Source: DASZHA01 sp049644325 (GTDB taxonomy: Bacteria > Chloroflexota > Dormibacteria > DASZGP01). Taken from it: 64,000 nucleotides of DNA. A program made the translations under genes and the position numbers. The notes below the pieces were generated by a model. The model saw nothing but the letters and a program-made list of their open reading frames with translations, was not told the DNA's origin and searched no databases. The DNA lies in assembly GCA_049644325.1 (NCBI GenBank), contig JBARRR010000039.1, forward strand, positions 38,909 to 102,908, read 5' to 3'. Shown here one piece after another: positions 1-8,862 of this stretch (positions are counted from its first letter, which is position 1; each line of letters opens with the position of its first letter).

Positions 1-118
1 TGTCCTGACGCTGCTCCATCATGGTCAGGCCGAAGACGTCACGGTAGAAGCCGTAGCTCTTCTCGAGGTCGTGGCTCCAGAGCACGATCTCGGCGATGCC
101 GGTCACCGGGCCACTCAT
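1..118 (-). CDS. VOC (glyoxalase/dioxygenase fold) family protein, N-terminal fragment
   Basis: The reverse strand opens with ATG at 118 and reads 39 codons to the window edge, so only the N-terminus is present. The residues GIAEIVLWSHDLEKSYGFY followed by RDVFGL match the first beta-alpha unit of vicinal-oxygen-chelate proteins, where a strand is followed by a helix with the F/Y-Y-x-D/x-v-L/F-G pattern. The substrate cannot be told from this piece; dioxygenase, glyoxalase I-like and antibiotic-binding members share this start. A weak TAAGCT hexamer lies 7 nt upstream of the ATG. Confidence 0.7.
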   Translation of the reverse strand, partial: MSGPVTGIAEIVLWSHDLEKSYGFYRDVFGLTMMEQRQD

Positions 119-164
119 GTTTGACAGCTTAGCTTCGGCGCCGTCGCCTGACCGGAGCGCCTGG

Positions 165-1601
165 TCAGCTGTAGAGCGGGTCGGCCGGCACCTCGTGGGG
201 GTGGAACTGGCCGGTGTGCTTGGCCTCCTCGATCACCGCCGCCGAGACCGCCGGCGCGACGCGGCGATTGAACACCGACGGCACCACGTACTCGGGGCCG
301 AGCTCGTCGGGGGAGACGATGTCGGCGATCGCCTGGGCGGCCGCCAGCTTCATGTTGTCCGTGATGTAGCGGGCGCCGCAGTCGAGCACGCCGCGGAAGA
401 TGCCGGGGAAGGCGAGCACGTTGTTGATCTGGTTGGGGTAGTCGGAACGCCCGGTGGCCATCACCGCCACCAGGCCCTCAGTAAGCTCGGGACGGATCTC
501 GGGATCGGGGTTGGCCAGGGCGAAGACGATGGGCAGGTCGTTCATCTTGGCGACGTCGCGGGGCTGGAGCAGGCCCGGGCCGCTGACGCCCAGGAAGACG
601 TCGGCCCCCGTCATCACCTCGGAGAGGGAGCCCTCGCGCTGGTACTGGTTGGTGCGGCCGGCGTACCACCGCTTGACGCCGGAGTCGAGAGGCTCGCGGC
701 CTTTGAAGATGGCGCCGTGGCGGTCGACGCCGATGATGTCCATCACGCCTGCGGCCAGCAGCATCTTGGTGCACGCCACCCCGGCGGCGCCGGTGCCGGC
801 GACCACCACCCGCAGGTCGGCCAGGTTCTTGTCGACGATCCTGAGCGCGTTGAGCAGCGCCGCCATCACCACCACCGCGGTGCCGTGCTGGTCGTCGTGG
901 AAGACGGGGATGTCGAGGGACTCGATCAAGCGCTCCTCGACGGCAAAACAGCGCGGCGCCGAGATGTCCTCGAGGTTGATGCCGCCGAAGACCGGCGCGA
1001 TCCGCTCCACCGCCTCGACGATCTCGTCGATGTCCTGGGTGTTGAGGCAGATGGGGAAGGCGTCGACGTCGCCGAACTCCTTGAACAGCATGGCCTTGCC
1101 CTCCATCACCGGGAGGGCGCCCAGCGGACCCAGGTTGCCGAGGCCGAGAACGGCGCTGCCGTCGGTGACGACTGCCACCATGTTCCGCTTGATCGTCAGC
1201 TCGCGGGCCCGAGAGGGGTCCTCGGCGATGGCCCGGCAGACGCGGGCCACGCCCGGGGTGTAGGCCATCGAGAGGTCGTCGCGGGTCTTGATCGGGACCT
1301 TGGGGACGACGCTGATCTTGCCCCCCTCGTGGAGCTTGAAGGTCCTGTCGGCATATTCGAGCACATCGACGCCCTCGACGCGCCGCATCGCCTCGACGAT
1401 GGCATGGGCGTGCTCCGAGTCCCGGGCCTGCACGGTGAGCTCGCGGATGATCGATCCCGGCTCAATCTTGTCGATGTCGATGGCTCGGAGGTCGCCGTCA
1501 GCCGCGCCCACCGCCGAGGTCAGCAGACCGAGCATTCCGGGCCTGTTCTGGAGGCGGCAGCGCGCAGTGAACGCGAAACTACTAGACGGTGGCGGCAGCA
1601 C
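165..1601 (-). CDS. NAD(P)-dependent malic enzyme with N-terminal ACT domain
   Basis: Oxidative decarboxylation of malate to pyruvate, linking the TCA cycle to pyruvate. The 478-residue product has an N-terminal ACT domain (about 10-85, with NRPGMLGLLTSAVG) and then the malic enzyme body: YTPGVA at 114-119, VTDGSAVLGLGNLGP at 145-159, EDISAPRCF at 211-219, FHDDQHGTA at 234-242 and the nucleotide-binding loop VVAGTGAAG near 267. The ACT domain suggests allosteric control by a small ligand, as inferred for other ACT-malic enzymes. The GTG start keeps the whole ACT domain. A TAGGAT hexamer lies 6 nt upstream and there is no Shine-Dalgarno, so the mRNA may be leaderless. Cofactor preference cannot be read by eye. 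Confidence 0.93.
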   Translation of the reverse strand: MLPPPSSSFAFTARCRLQNRPGMLGLLTSAVGAADGDLRAIDIDKIEPGSIIRELTVQARDSEHAHAIVEAMRRVEGVDVLEYADRTFKLHEGGKISVVPKVPIKTRDDLSMAYTPGVARVCRAIAEDPSRARELTIKRNMVAVVTDGSAVLGLGNLGPLGALPVMEGKAMLFKEFGDVDAFPICLNTQDIDEIVEAVERIAPVFGGINLEDISAPRCFAVEERLIESLDIPVFHDDQHGTAVVVMAALLNALRIVDKNLADLRVVVAGTGAAGVACTKMLLAAGVMDIIGVDRHGAIFKGREPLDSGVKRWYAGRTNQYQREGSLSEVMTGADVFLGVSGPGLLQPRDVAKMNDLPIVFALANPDPEIRPELTEGLVAVMATGRSDYPNQINNVLAFPGIFRGVLDCGARYITDNMKLAAAQAIADIVSPDELGPEYVVPSVFNRRVAPAVSAAVIEEAKHTGQFHPHEVPADPLYS

Positions 1602-1607
1602 CCAAGA

Positions 1608-1628
1608 ATCCTACCTGTCGTTTAGACT
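1608..1628. promoter_or_regulatory. Back-to-back -10 elements of a divergent promoter pair
   Basis: In the 36 bp between the divergent starts at 1601 (-) and 1638 (+) there is a TAGGAT hexamer on the minus strand (1608-1613) and a TAGACT hexamer on the plus strand (1623-1628). They lie 6 and 9 nt from their start codons. Neither gene has a Shine-Dalgarno sequence, which fits leaderless transcripts. -35 elements are not clear. Confidence 0.45.
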
Positions 1629-1637
1629 CCATCCTCG

Positions 1638-2438
1638 ATGGGAAACCGGGCTCTCCAGCTCGTAACACTCATCGTCGCCGTGGCTGTCGGCGTCGGTGCG
1701 GCCTTCGGTGTGCGCGCAGTTCGAAACGTCTCCCCACAGCAGGCGTCCTCGAATACGTCAACCAGCTCCTCAACCTCGCCTTCGCCGAGCGCTAGCCCAT
1801 CGATTTCGGCCTCGCCGACGCCCGCGGAATCCGCCTCGCCGGCCCCCGCGGCGTCGCCGGCGGCCCCCAGCCGGACAGGCGCCGCTTACCCGCAGCAGAT
1901 CCAGGCCGGGAGCGTATACCAGTACTCCGGAAGCAGCAGCCTAGCTGCAGTAGCGAGCGACAGTTCGGACGGCGGGTCATCGGTGTGCGCCGGGATCAAT
2001 ACCACCAGCCAAGTTATCCCGCCTGGTTATCTGGCCGCCTACTTCGTGTCGGTGACGTTCCGGGACGGCCAGGTTATCTCATCCGGATACCTGCGCCAGG
2101 GAAGCGCCTCCAATGACTGGGGGCAGCTGCAAAACAACTCCACCAAGGATGCTAAACAGGAGTCGTCGCCGACCCCGGCTGGTACTCATACCTACTGCGT
2201 CACCAGGAGTGGTGGTGCCTGGATCACGACCGCGGACGGCGCCACTATCTACAGCACCACGGCCGAGCCAGCCACATCGTTCGGCGGAACAACACTTAAC
2301 TTCGAGTCCACCATCCAGCGCAAGGCCGACAACAGCGGTCCCGTCAAGGCGCTCAGCTTTTTTGTCCCGGGGTTCAAAGCCCTTGCCATCGACGGCCAGC
2401 CGCCGACCCAGCTCAAGGGCGCAACCAAGACCTTTTAA
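1638..2438 (+). CDS. Membrane-anchored or secreted protein with Ser/Pro-rich linker, unknown function
   Basis: The 266-residue product begins with a hydrophobic segment (about 6-26) that is either a signal peptide or an N-terminal anchor. A roughly 50-residue linker made almost wholly of Ser, Pro, Ala and Thr follows (about 35-85, with SPSPSAS-type repeats). The globular part of about 180 residues has no motif I recognise; it has two cysteines (CAGI, YCVTR) that could pair outside the cell. Similar SPSPSP stretches occur in FtsI and FtsQ of this window, so this is a house-style extracytoplasmic linker. It is divergent from the malic enzyme gene and 4 bp upstream of the peptidase gene. The start has no Shine-Dalgarno; TAGACT lies 9 nt upstream. 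Confidence 0.7.
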   Translation: MGNRALQLVTLIVAVAVGVGAAFGVRAVRNVSPQQASSNTSTSSSTSPSPSASPSISASPTPAESASPAPAASPAAPSRTGAAYPQQIQAGSVYQYSGSSSLAAVASDSSDGGSSVCAGINTTSQVIPPGYLAAYFVSVTFRDGQVISSGYLRQGSASNDWGQLQNNSTKDAKQESSPTPAGTHTYCVTRSGGAWITTADGATIYSTTAEPATSFGGTTLNFESTIQRKADNSGPVKALSFFVPGFKALAIDGQPPTQLKGATKTF

Positions 2439-2442
2439 CAAC

Positions 2443-3624
2443 GTGGGGCATCTCGACCTCGCCCCCCTTGCCGACCAGCTATTCGACAGCGCCGTCGACA
2501 CGCGTCGCCATATTCACACCTACCCGGAGCTGGGATTCGAGGAGAAGGCCACCACCGCGCTGGTGCAGGAGCGGCTCTCGGCCCTGGGCCTGGAGGAGCT
2601 GGCCGCCGGCACCGAGACCGGCGCCGTCTTTCGCCTTAAGGGAGGTCGGCCCGGGCGCGGGGTGCTGCTCCGCGCCGACATCGATGCCCTGCCGGTGGCC
2701 GAAGAGGTGGACGTGCCGTTCCGCTCCAAGGTGGAGGGCGTCATGCATGCCTGCGGCCACGACGCGCACGTCGCCATCCTCCTGGCCACCGCCGAGATTT
2801 TCTCGACCCTGGCGGAGGAACTGCCAGGCAGCTACGTCTTCCTATTTCAGCCGGCCGAGGAGCTGCTGGCGGGAGCCAGCCGGATGATCGAGGGCGGCGT
2901 CCTCGACGGACTCGGCGCCGAGCGGGTCCTGAGCCTCCACGTATCCAGCCCGCTCCCGCCCGGGCTGGTGGCGGTCCGCAGCGGCATCATGATGAGCCAG
3001 GCGCAGCCGATCACCGCCCGGCTGCGCGGCAGCGGCGGCCATGGCGCCCAGGCCCAGGCCGAGGGCAACGTGATCCTTGCGGTCTCGAGGCTGGCCTCGC
3101 GCCTTCCCGAGGTGGTGGAGGGGATGGAGTACGAGTGGGCGGCGTGCGCCTGCAGCACCGGGGCCATCCGCGCCGGCACCGCCGCCAACGTCATCCCTCG
3201 CGACGCGGTACTACGGGGGTCGCTGCGCACGTATACCGCGGACCAGTACGGCGAGGCCCTGAAGCGGCTTGACGCGGTGGCCGCCGATGTCGCCTCCGAG
3301 TTCGGCGTCTCGGTCGACCTCGACCTGCCAACGCCGGTTCCGCCGGTGGAGAACCAGGCCGAGGCGGTCAGCACCTGGAGCGCGGCGGCGGCTGAGATGA
3401 TCGGCGCCGCCAACGTGATCGCGATCCCGCCGGTGCCCATGAGCGACGACATCAGCGAGTTCCTCCGCCGCATCCCGGGGGTGCACTTCTTTGTCGGCGC
3501 CCGCCCCGGGACGGGCGAGCCGGCGCAGCACCACTCGTCCGAGTTCACCATCGACGAGGAGTCGATCAGGGTCGGGATCAAGACCATGGCGGCCGGGGCG
3601 GTGGCGCTGGCGGGGCGGGGGTGA
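2443..3624 (+). CDS. M20-family metallopeptidase/amidohydrolase (amino-acid N-acyl hydrolase type)
   Basis: The product of 393 residues matches M20D amidohydrolases (hippurate hydrolase, IAA-amino acid hydrolase, N-acetyl-diaminopimelate deacetylase types), which remove acyl groups from amino acids with a metal centre. It shows LRADIDALP at 76-84, the metal motif HACGHDAH at 102-109, a PAEE segment near 137, the dimerisation-domain GHGAQ and a late HHSSEF segment. The start is GTG at 2443, 4 bp after the preceding stop; the open frame runs further upstream over the previous gene but without family sequence. The dehydrogenase downstream overlaps its stop, so the two are probably translated together. 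The exact substrate is unknown. Confidence 0.9.
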   Translation: MGHLDLAPLADQLFDSAVDTRRHIHTYPELGFEEKATTALVQERLSALGLEELAAGTETGAVFRLKGGRPGRGVLLRADIDALPVAEEVDVPFRSKVEGVMHACGHDAHVAILLATAEIFSTLAEELPGSYVFLFQPAEELLAGASRMIEGGVLDGLGAERVLSLHVSSPLPPGLVAVRSGIMMSQAQPITARLRGSGGHGAQAQAEGNVILAVSRLASRLPEVVEGMEYEWAACACSTGAIRAGTAANVIPRDAVLRGSLRTYTADQYGEALKRLDAVAADVASEFGVSVDLDLPTPVPPVENQAEAVSTWSAAAAEMIGAANVIAIPPVPMSDDISEFLRRIPGVHFFVGARPGTGEPAQHHSSEFTIDEESIRVGIKTMAAGAVALAGRG

Positions 3625-4565
3625 TGCCGGACTCGTCCGCGGAGCCGCCGGTCGGGGGCGAGCGGACGCGGGTCGGCTTCGTCGGCCTCGGCGTCATGGG
3701 CCTGCCCATGGCGCGCAACCTCAAGCAGGCCGGCTTCGACGTAACCGGTTGGGCCCGCCGGGAGGAGACGGCCGCGCGCGCTGGGGCCGAGGGCATCGAG
3801 ACCCAGCCGACGCTGATCGATCTGGCCCGCGACCGCGAGTTCCTGGTGACCATGGTCACGACCTCGCGGGACGTCGCCGACGTCGCCCTGGGCGAGGGAG
3901 GCCTGGTGGCCGCCGCCCCGGATGGCTCGGTCCTCATCGACATGAGCACGATCGCGCCGGCGACCAGCCGCCAGGTGGCGGCGGCCTGCGCCGCCCGCGG
4001 CATCGCGTTCCTCGACGCCCCCGTCAGCGGCGGCTCTTTCGGGGCCGAGGCGGGGACCCTGACGATCATGGCCGGCGGCGACGCCAGTGTCCTGGAGCGG
4101 GCGCGGCCGCTGTTCGAAGCGATGGGCGACCCGGGGCGCATCTTTCATGCCGGGCCGGTGGGCAGCGGCGAGATCATCAAGCTGGTCAACAACATGCTGG
4201 TCGGCTCGATCTCGGCCGCCACCCTTGAGGCGCTGATGGTCGGCGTCCGCGCCGGCGCCGACCTCAACACCCTGGTCGAGGTGCTCGAGGTCAGCAGCGG
4301 CGGCAGCACCCAGCTCTCCGGCCAGCTCAAGCTCCGGGCCCTCGCCGGGGAGTTCGATCCGGGCTTCATGACCCGGCTGCTGGTCAAGGACATGAACCTG
4401 GCCGCGGACCTGGCTCGTGAGTCGGACCAGGCCACGCCGCTCACCGACCTGGCCCGCGCCCTGTTCCAGTCAGCCGTCGAGGCCGGCCACGCCGACCAGG
4501 ACTACTCGGCGCTCCTCCAGGAGATGGAGCAAGCCTCGGGCACCCGCCTCCGTCTTAACGGTTAG
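3624..4565 (+). CDS. NAD-dependent beta-hydroxyacid dehydrogenase (3-hydroxyisobutyrate dehydrogenase family)
   Basis: The 313-residue product has the family layout: Rossmann motif VGFVGLGVMGLPMARNL near the N-terminus, substrate-binding DAPVSGGSFGAEAGTL about residue 133, catalytic-lysine segment GEIIKLVNNML near 183 and a C-terminal DMNLAADLA segment near 255. Members oxidise 3-hydroxyisobutyrate, tartronate semialdehyde or related acids; which one cannot be decided here. The ATG shares one base with the peptidase stop (TGATG). A GTG one codon upstream is an alternative start. Confidence 0.9.
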   Translation: MPDSSAEPPVGGERTRVGFVGLGVMGLPMARNLKQAGFDVTGWARREETAARAGAEGIETQPTLIDLARDREFLVTMVTTSRDVADVALGEGGLVAAAPDGSVLIDMSTIAPATSRQVAAACAARGIAFLDAPVSGGSFGAEAGTLTIMAGGDASVLERARPLFEAMGDPGRIFHAGPVGSGEIIKLVNNMLVGSISAATLEALMVGVRAGADLNTLVEVLEVSSGGSTQLSGQLKLRALAGEFDPGFMTRLLVKDMNLAADLARESDQATPLTDLARALFQSAVEAGHADQDYSALLQEMEQASGTRLRLNG

Positions 4566-4607
4566 TCGCAGCCACGCGGCACCCGCGCCATAGAATTCAG
4601 GGAGAGG

Positions 4608-5708
4608 ATGCGTTTACTCCACGTCGCTGACCTGCATCTCGATCGAGCCTTTGGGGGTATGGCCTTCGCCGGGTGCGATGGCGCCCGCCGGCGCAGCCTC
4701 CTGCGCCAGGGGCTGGAATGGGCCGTCGACACCGCCATCGAGGGCAGGGCCGACGCCGTGACGATCGGCGGCGACCTCTTTGAGATCGAGCACATCACCA
4801 GTGACACTGCGGCGTTTATCGCCCGGCAACTGGGCCGGCTGGACTGTCCCGTGGTGCTGGCGGCGGGTAACCACGACCCCGCCACGGCGGCGTCGCCCTA
4901 CCGGACCCTGGAGTGGGCCGCCAACGTCACCCTGGCCCTTGACCCCGTCCCTGTGCGCGTGGAGACGCCGGACGCCGTGATCTGGGCGCTGGGCTATGCC
5001 AGTCGCGAGATCGACGGCGCCGCCTTGAGGTCCTTCCATGTTCCTCCGAACGACGGTCGCGCCCAGCTGCTGGTGGTCCACGCCGTGGACCTGACCCGGA
5101 TGGGGACCGACCGAGATTGGGGCAGCCTGGGCCTGCTGCAGCCGGATGTGCGGGCGATGGGCATCGACCACGCCCTCCTCGGCCATATCCACTCCGGCCA
5201 GGCCGGCGAGCTGATGTCCTGGCCGGGCTCGCCGGTGCCGCTGGATCCCAGCGAGACCAGCGGCAACCATGGCGCCCTCTGGGTGGACGCGACCCCGGAG
5301 CGCGTGGCGGTGGAGGCGGTCGCAGCCGGCCTCAGCCGCTTCGGGGCGGTCAGCGTCGACGTCGCCGAGGTGGCCGACTCGTCGGAGCTGGGCAGCCGGG
5401 TTCGCGAGAGGCTGGAGGCGAGCCCCGAGCGCGAACGGGCGCTGGTCAGCATCAGGCTTTACGGCCGCCGCGCCAAGAGCCTGGCGATCGAGCCGGCAGC
5501 GCTGGCGGCGGCCGCCTCCGAGTCGGTGATGGGCGCCCTGGTGGCCGACGCCACCGAGCCCGAGGTCGACCTGGCCCAGCTGGCCCAGGAGCCCAACGCC
5601 CGCGGCAGGGCGGTGGCGCGTCTACTCGAGGATGGCGGGGACGTCGGGTTGCGGGCGGCCCAGCTGGTGGTCGACGCATTCGAAGGCGACATCAGGGTCC
5701 CGGCGTGA
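4608..5708 (+). CDS. SbcD/YhaO-like DNA repair metallophosphoesterase
   Basis: The 366-residue product carries the Mre11/SbcD calcineurin-like phosphoesterase motifs in order: VADLHLDRA (7-15), GGDLFE (about 55-60), AGNHDPA (about 88-94), a VHAVD histidine and LGHIHSG (about 187-193). The C-terminal part is a capping domain without clear motifs. Family members are Mn-dependent nucleases working with an SbcC/Rad50-type ATPase, and the next gene encodes such an ATPase 16 bp downstream. TAGAAT at 4591-4596 and a purine-rich GGGAGAGG touching the ATG suggest a promoter with a very short leader. It begins a two-gene operon. Confidence 0.88.
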   Translation: MRLLHVADLHLDRAFGGMAFAGCDGARRRSLLRQGLEWAVDTAIEGRADAVTIGGDLFEIEHITSDTAAFIARQLGRLDCPVVLAAGNHDPATAASPYRTLEWAANVTLALDPVPVRVETPDAVIWALGYASREIDGAALRSFHVPPNDGRAQLLVVHAVDLTRMGTDRDWGSLGLLQPDVRAMGIDHALLGHIHSGQAGELMSWPGSPVPLDPSETSGNHGALWVDATPERVAVEAVAAGLSRFGAVSVDVAEVADSSELGSRVRERLEASPERERALVSIRLYGRRAKSLAIEPAALAAAASESVMGALVADATEPEVDLAQLAQEPNARGRAVARLLEDGGDVGLRAAQLVVDAFEGDIRVPA

Positions 5709-5724
5709 CCATGGGAGCGGCGCG

Positions 5725-7692
5725 ATGAGACTGGTGTCGCTCCGGGTGCGGGGCTACCGAAGGTTCCACGACATCCTGGTCGACTGCGACCACGACCGGC
5801 TGCTGGTAGTCGGTCCCAACGAGGCCGGCAAGTCGACGCTGATGGAGTGCCTGCTGGCCGGGCTCTTCGGGCTGGCGCCCAGCAAGCGGGGCGGTGGCCA
5901 CCAGGGAGCGCTGCGCGACGCATCACCCTGGAATGGCGAGCCCTGCGGCCTGAGCCTCGCATACCGGCTCGACAGCGGGCGCATGGTCGAGGTCGACTGG
6001 GACTTCAGCGGCGAGCGCACCCAGGTCATCGACCACACCGGGGGTGACGACATCAGCGCGGAGTTCACCGGCGGCACCCACGGCTGGCTCGACGTCGGCC
6101 AGGCGATGCTGGGTGTGTCTTCGACGGTCTTCCGCCAGTTCACCTGCGTGGGGGAGGGGGAGCTGGCGGTGATCAGCGACGATGCCGAGATCCGCGAGAG
6201 CCTGCTCCGCCTCAGCGATTCCGGGGTTGACGTGCTGGTGGAGCAGGCAATCACCCGCTTGGAGGACGCTGCCCGCCAGTCGACCATCCCCAAGGCCAAC
6301 TCCGCCACCCGCCGCAACCAGCTGGAGCGCGACCTGGTCGCCGCCCAGAGGGAGCTGGACCGGGTCACCGCGGCGCGGGCCGAGCTCGACTCCGACGTCC
6401 ACGCGATTGCCCGGACCGAGTCGGCGATCGAGCGCGCCCGCGACGAGGTCGCCGGGATGATGGCCGAGGACGACCGCCGCCAGGAGGAGCAGCGGCGCCT
6501 GAGCGCGGAGATCGAGCGGGCCTACGGCCGGCTGGCCGAGGCCGAGCTGCGCCGGGCGTCACTGAGCGCCGACGCGGATGTCCCCAAGGAGGGCCCGCCC
6601 TGGAGCGACGCCGACATCGAGACCGCCCGCCAGCTGCTGGTCAGTCCCGAGGAGGCGGGGAAGCGCCCGGGTCTGCTGCCGCTGATCGTCGGGCTGCTGC
6701 TCATCCTGGCGGGCATCGGCGGCCTCGCCGGTGGCCTGGTCGCCCAACTGGGGCCGATGCTGGCCGCATCCGCCGCGGTGGCGGCCATTGGGGTCCTGCT
6801 CGTGACCCGAGGCGGCATGGGGGCCGCGCGGGCGCGGCTGAGAGTCGGTGCCATGACCTTCCCTGACAGGGCAGCGCTGATGATCGCCCTCGACCACCAG
6901 CGAGCGCGGCGCGAGCTGGCGCAACAGCAGAAGGCGGTTGACGACATCCAGGCGCGGCTCGACCAGCTGCTCCAGCCGGCTGCGGACATCGATGGCGGCG
7001 CGCCCCGCGAGGCCCAGGCCCGCCTCAGCGCCGCCAAGGTGCGACAGACCGAGCTGCGGCTGCAGCTGGAGCGGCAGCGCACGTCGTTGTCGGTTCGCAC
7101 CAGCCAGGTCGGGGACGTCGCCGCACTCGAGGAGCAGGTGGCCGGGCTCGGAGCGCAGATCGGCGAGCTGGAGGCGTTCGGTGAGTCGGCGCGTCTGGCG
7201 GCCCAGCACCTGAAGCAGGCGTCGGAGGAGATCCGACGCGCCTACGCGCCCAAGCTCCAGGCCTACCTTTCCCGTGACCTGCCACGGATCACGTCGGGAC
7301 GCTATTCCGAGGCGGTGGTCAACGACAAGTTCGAGGTCATGGTCAGGGCTCCCGAAACCAAACAGATGGTGGACCTGGGCCGCCTCAGCCGGGGCACCCA
7401 ACAGCAGATCTACCTGCTGCTCCGTCTGGGCCTCCTCGACATCGTCGGCTCCAAGGCCGAACGGCTGCCACTGTTCCTTGACGACGCCCTCGCCCTGAGC
7501 GACGAGGACCGCCGCTCCGAGCTGCTCGCGGTGCTGGAGTCCGAGGACCGCCAGGTGATCTACTTCACCGCGCAGGAGACCACCGCGGCATCCGCGTTCG
7601 CGGATGCGTGGCACCGCGTTCTTCTGCCCGGCCCCAGTGCCGCCGGCAGCGCGCCGCCCGAGCTCAAGGTTCTCGACTCGCCCCGGGGTTAG
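5725..7692 (+). CDS. SbcC/YhaN-like AAA ATPase with internal membrane hairpin
   Basis: The 655-residue product is the ATPase partner of the upstream nuclease. Walker A GPNEAGKST is at 30-38, the ABC-like signature LSRGTQQQIYLLLRLG near 553 and Walker B LPLFLDDALAL near 581, with a long charged coiled coil between. Inside the coiled-coil region, about residues 316-363, there are two strongly hydrophobic segments separated by a short turn, so the apex is probably membrane-embedded, as reported for YhaN proteins. The start ATG 5725 puts the usual L-x-G-Y-R-x-F opening at the N-terminus. The 3' end overlaps the convergent M24 gene by 4 bp. Confidence 0.85.
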   Translation: MRLVSLRVRGYRRFHDILVDCDHDRLLVVGPNEAGKSTLMECLLAGLFGLAPSKRGGGHQGALRDASPWNGEPCGLSLAYRLDSGRMVEVDWDFSGERTQVIDHTGGDDISAEFTGGTHGWLDVGQAMLGVSSTVFRQFTCVGEGELAVISDDAEIRESLLRLSDSGVDVLVEQAITRLEDAARQSTIPKANSATRRNQLERDLVAAQRELDRVTAARAELDSDVHAIARTESAIERARDEVAGMMAEDDRRQEEQRRLSAEIERAYGRLAEAELRRASLSADADVPKEGPPWSDADIETARQLLVSPEEAGKRPGLLPLIVGLLLILAGIGGLAGGLVAQLGPMLAASAAVAAIGVLLVTRGGMGAARARLRVGAMTFPDRAALMIALDHQRARRELAQQQKAVDDIQARLDQLLQPAADIDGGAPREAQARLSAAKVRQTELRLQLERQRTSLSVRTSQVGDVAALEEQVAGLGAQIGELEAFGESARLAAQHLKQASEEIRRAYAPKLQAYLSRDLPRITSGRYSEAVVNDKFEVMVRAPETKQMVDLGRLSRGTQQQIYLLLRLGLLDIVGSKAERLPLFLDDALALSDEDRRSELLAVLESEDRQVIYFTAQETTAASAFADAWHRVLLPGPSAAGSAPPELKVLDSPRG

Positions 7693-8858
7693 GCGCTCGC
7701 CCCGCCTCCCGGTCGGCGCTCGAGGATCCCGACCCGGGGGATGTCCTCATCGGCCCCGGACAGCGGCCACTCCGAACCAGGATTGCGGGTCAGCCACTCC
7801 AGGCCCTCGGCTGTGACCAGGTAGGTGTCCTCTGACTTGGCGCCGGGGATGGTGGGGTTCCAGGCGGTGGCCATGCCCGCCTCCAGCGTGTAGGTCTCCT
7901 CCGGCTTGGCGAAGACCTCGCGGCCGGCATAGCCGGTGGTGCCGCCCTGGTGATGCTCCTTCCAGTCGTCGTAGAAGCCGCCCGAGGCGTACGCCTGCTC
8001 ACCGCCGCGGAAGGCGTCACCCAGGGTTATGCCGGGGCGGCTGCCGGCCAGGTAGGCGCGGTCGACGGCCACCACGGTGGCGTGCTTTTCCAGCAGCTCC
8101 GCCGGGGGGGCGCCGAAGCTGAGGCAGCGGGTGACGGAGGCGTGGAGGCCATGGCGTTCGGCCGTCACCGACGCGATCAGCCCGCCCTCGACCGTGGCCG
8201 GGGTAGGAACCAGGTGGCGGAAGCGCTCGGCCCGTGCCCGGGTGCCGACGAGGACCACGCCGGCCTCGATGTCCCGGGCCTTGTGCGCGGCGGCGACCGT
8301 GCCGGCCACCTCGAGCTCGGACCAGCCTTCGCGGGCCTCCAGCAGGGCGGTCTCGAGGGCCTCGGTGGCGTCCAGGCCGAGCGCCCGGTAGCGGGAGACA
8401 TCGGCCTCGCCCAGCCGCTGGCGGTCGGAGGCCAGCAGCGGCTCGGCCGCGCCCCAGCCGGGGACCGCGACGTCGCTGGCCCAGCGCGTGGCCGATGGCA
8501 CCGCGGCGAGGGCCGACTGCCAGAGGGGTAGCTGGTACCAGGGCCGCACAACCACCGGCAGAGGCAGGTCGGCGAAGGGCTCGGCTCGGACCCGCGCCTC
8601 CTCGTTGTTGGGGACCAGCAGCCAGGCGCCGCTGTCGGTGACCAGCAGGCCGCAGAGCCCACGCGGGGAGTCGAGGACTACACGGTTGCCTCGGCCGCCG
8701 GTCAACCAGGCGACGTTGGCCCAGCCCTCGAGGTAGACGGCTTCGACCTCGGCCGCGCCCATGGCCGCCCGCAGCTTTGAGAGCTTGGCCCTGACCTCGG
8801 CCTGGTCGCCATGGGCCCGGGTTGCGGGGCCGGCCTCGACCAGCCCCCAGTCCGCCAT
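7689..8858 (-). CDS. M24 (pita-bread/Xaa-Pro peptidase fold) protein with degenerate metal site
   Basis: The 389-residue product has a creatinase-type N-terminal domain (about 15-150) and an M24 domain. Familiar landmarks are recognisable but changed. The usual DitR metal segment reads GLHASVTR, the HHxxGHxxG segment reads HHQGGTTGY, the EPG segment reads AWNPTIPG, and only the last Glu (KSEDTYLV) is plainly kept. Most canonical dinuclear-metal ligands (Asp, Asp, His, Glu, Glu) therefore look replaced. It may be a non-peptidase or single-metal relative. The ATG at 8858 follows the PPOX gene by 4 bp on the same strand, so the two are probably co-transcribed. Confidence 0.8.
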   Translation of the reverse strand: MADWGLVEAGPATRAHGDQAEVRAKLSKLRAAMGAAEVEAVYLEGWANVAWLTGGRGNRVVLDSPRGLCGLLVTDSGAWLLVPNNEEARVRAEPFADLPLPVVVRPWYQLPLWQSALAAVPSATRWASDVAVPGWGAAEPLLASDRQRLGEADVSRYRALGLDATEALETALLEAREGWSELEVAGTVAAAHKARDIEAGVVLVGTRARAERFRHLVPTPATVEGGLIASVTAERHGLHASVTRCLSFGAPPAELLEKHATVVAVDRAYLAGSRPGITLGDAFRGGEQAYASGGFYDDWKEHHQGGTTGYAGREVFAKPEETYTLEAGMATAWNPTIPGAKSEDTYLVTAEGLEWLTRNPGSEWPLSGADEDIPRVGILERRPGGGASA

Positions 8859-8862
8859 CCGC

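Noticed and set aside
96..1625. 509-codon open frame on the plus strand opposite the malic enzyme gene
   Set aside because: It is antisense to a clear enzyme, His/Asp/Gly/Arg-rich in a way typical of high-GC mirror frames, and has no domain.
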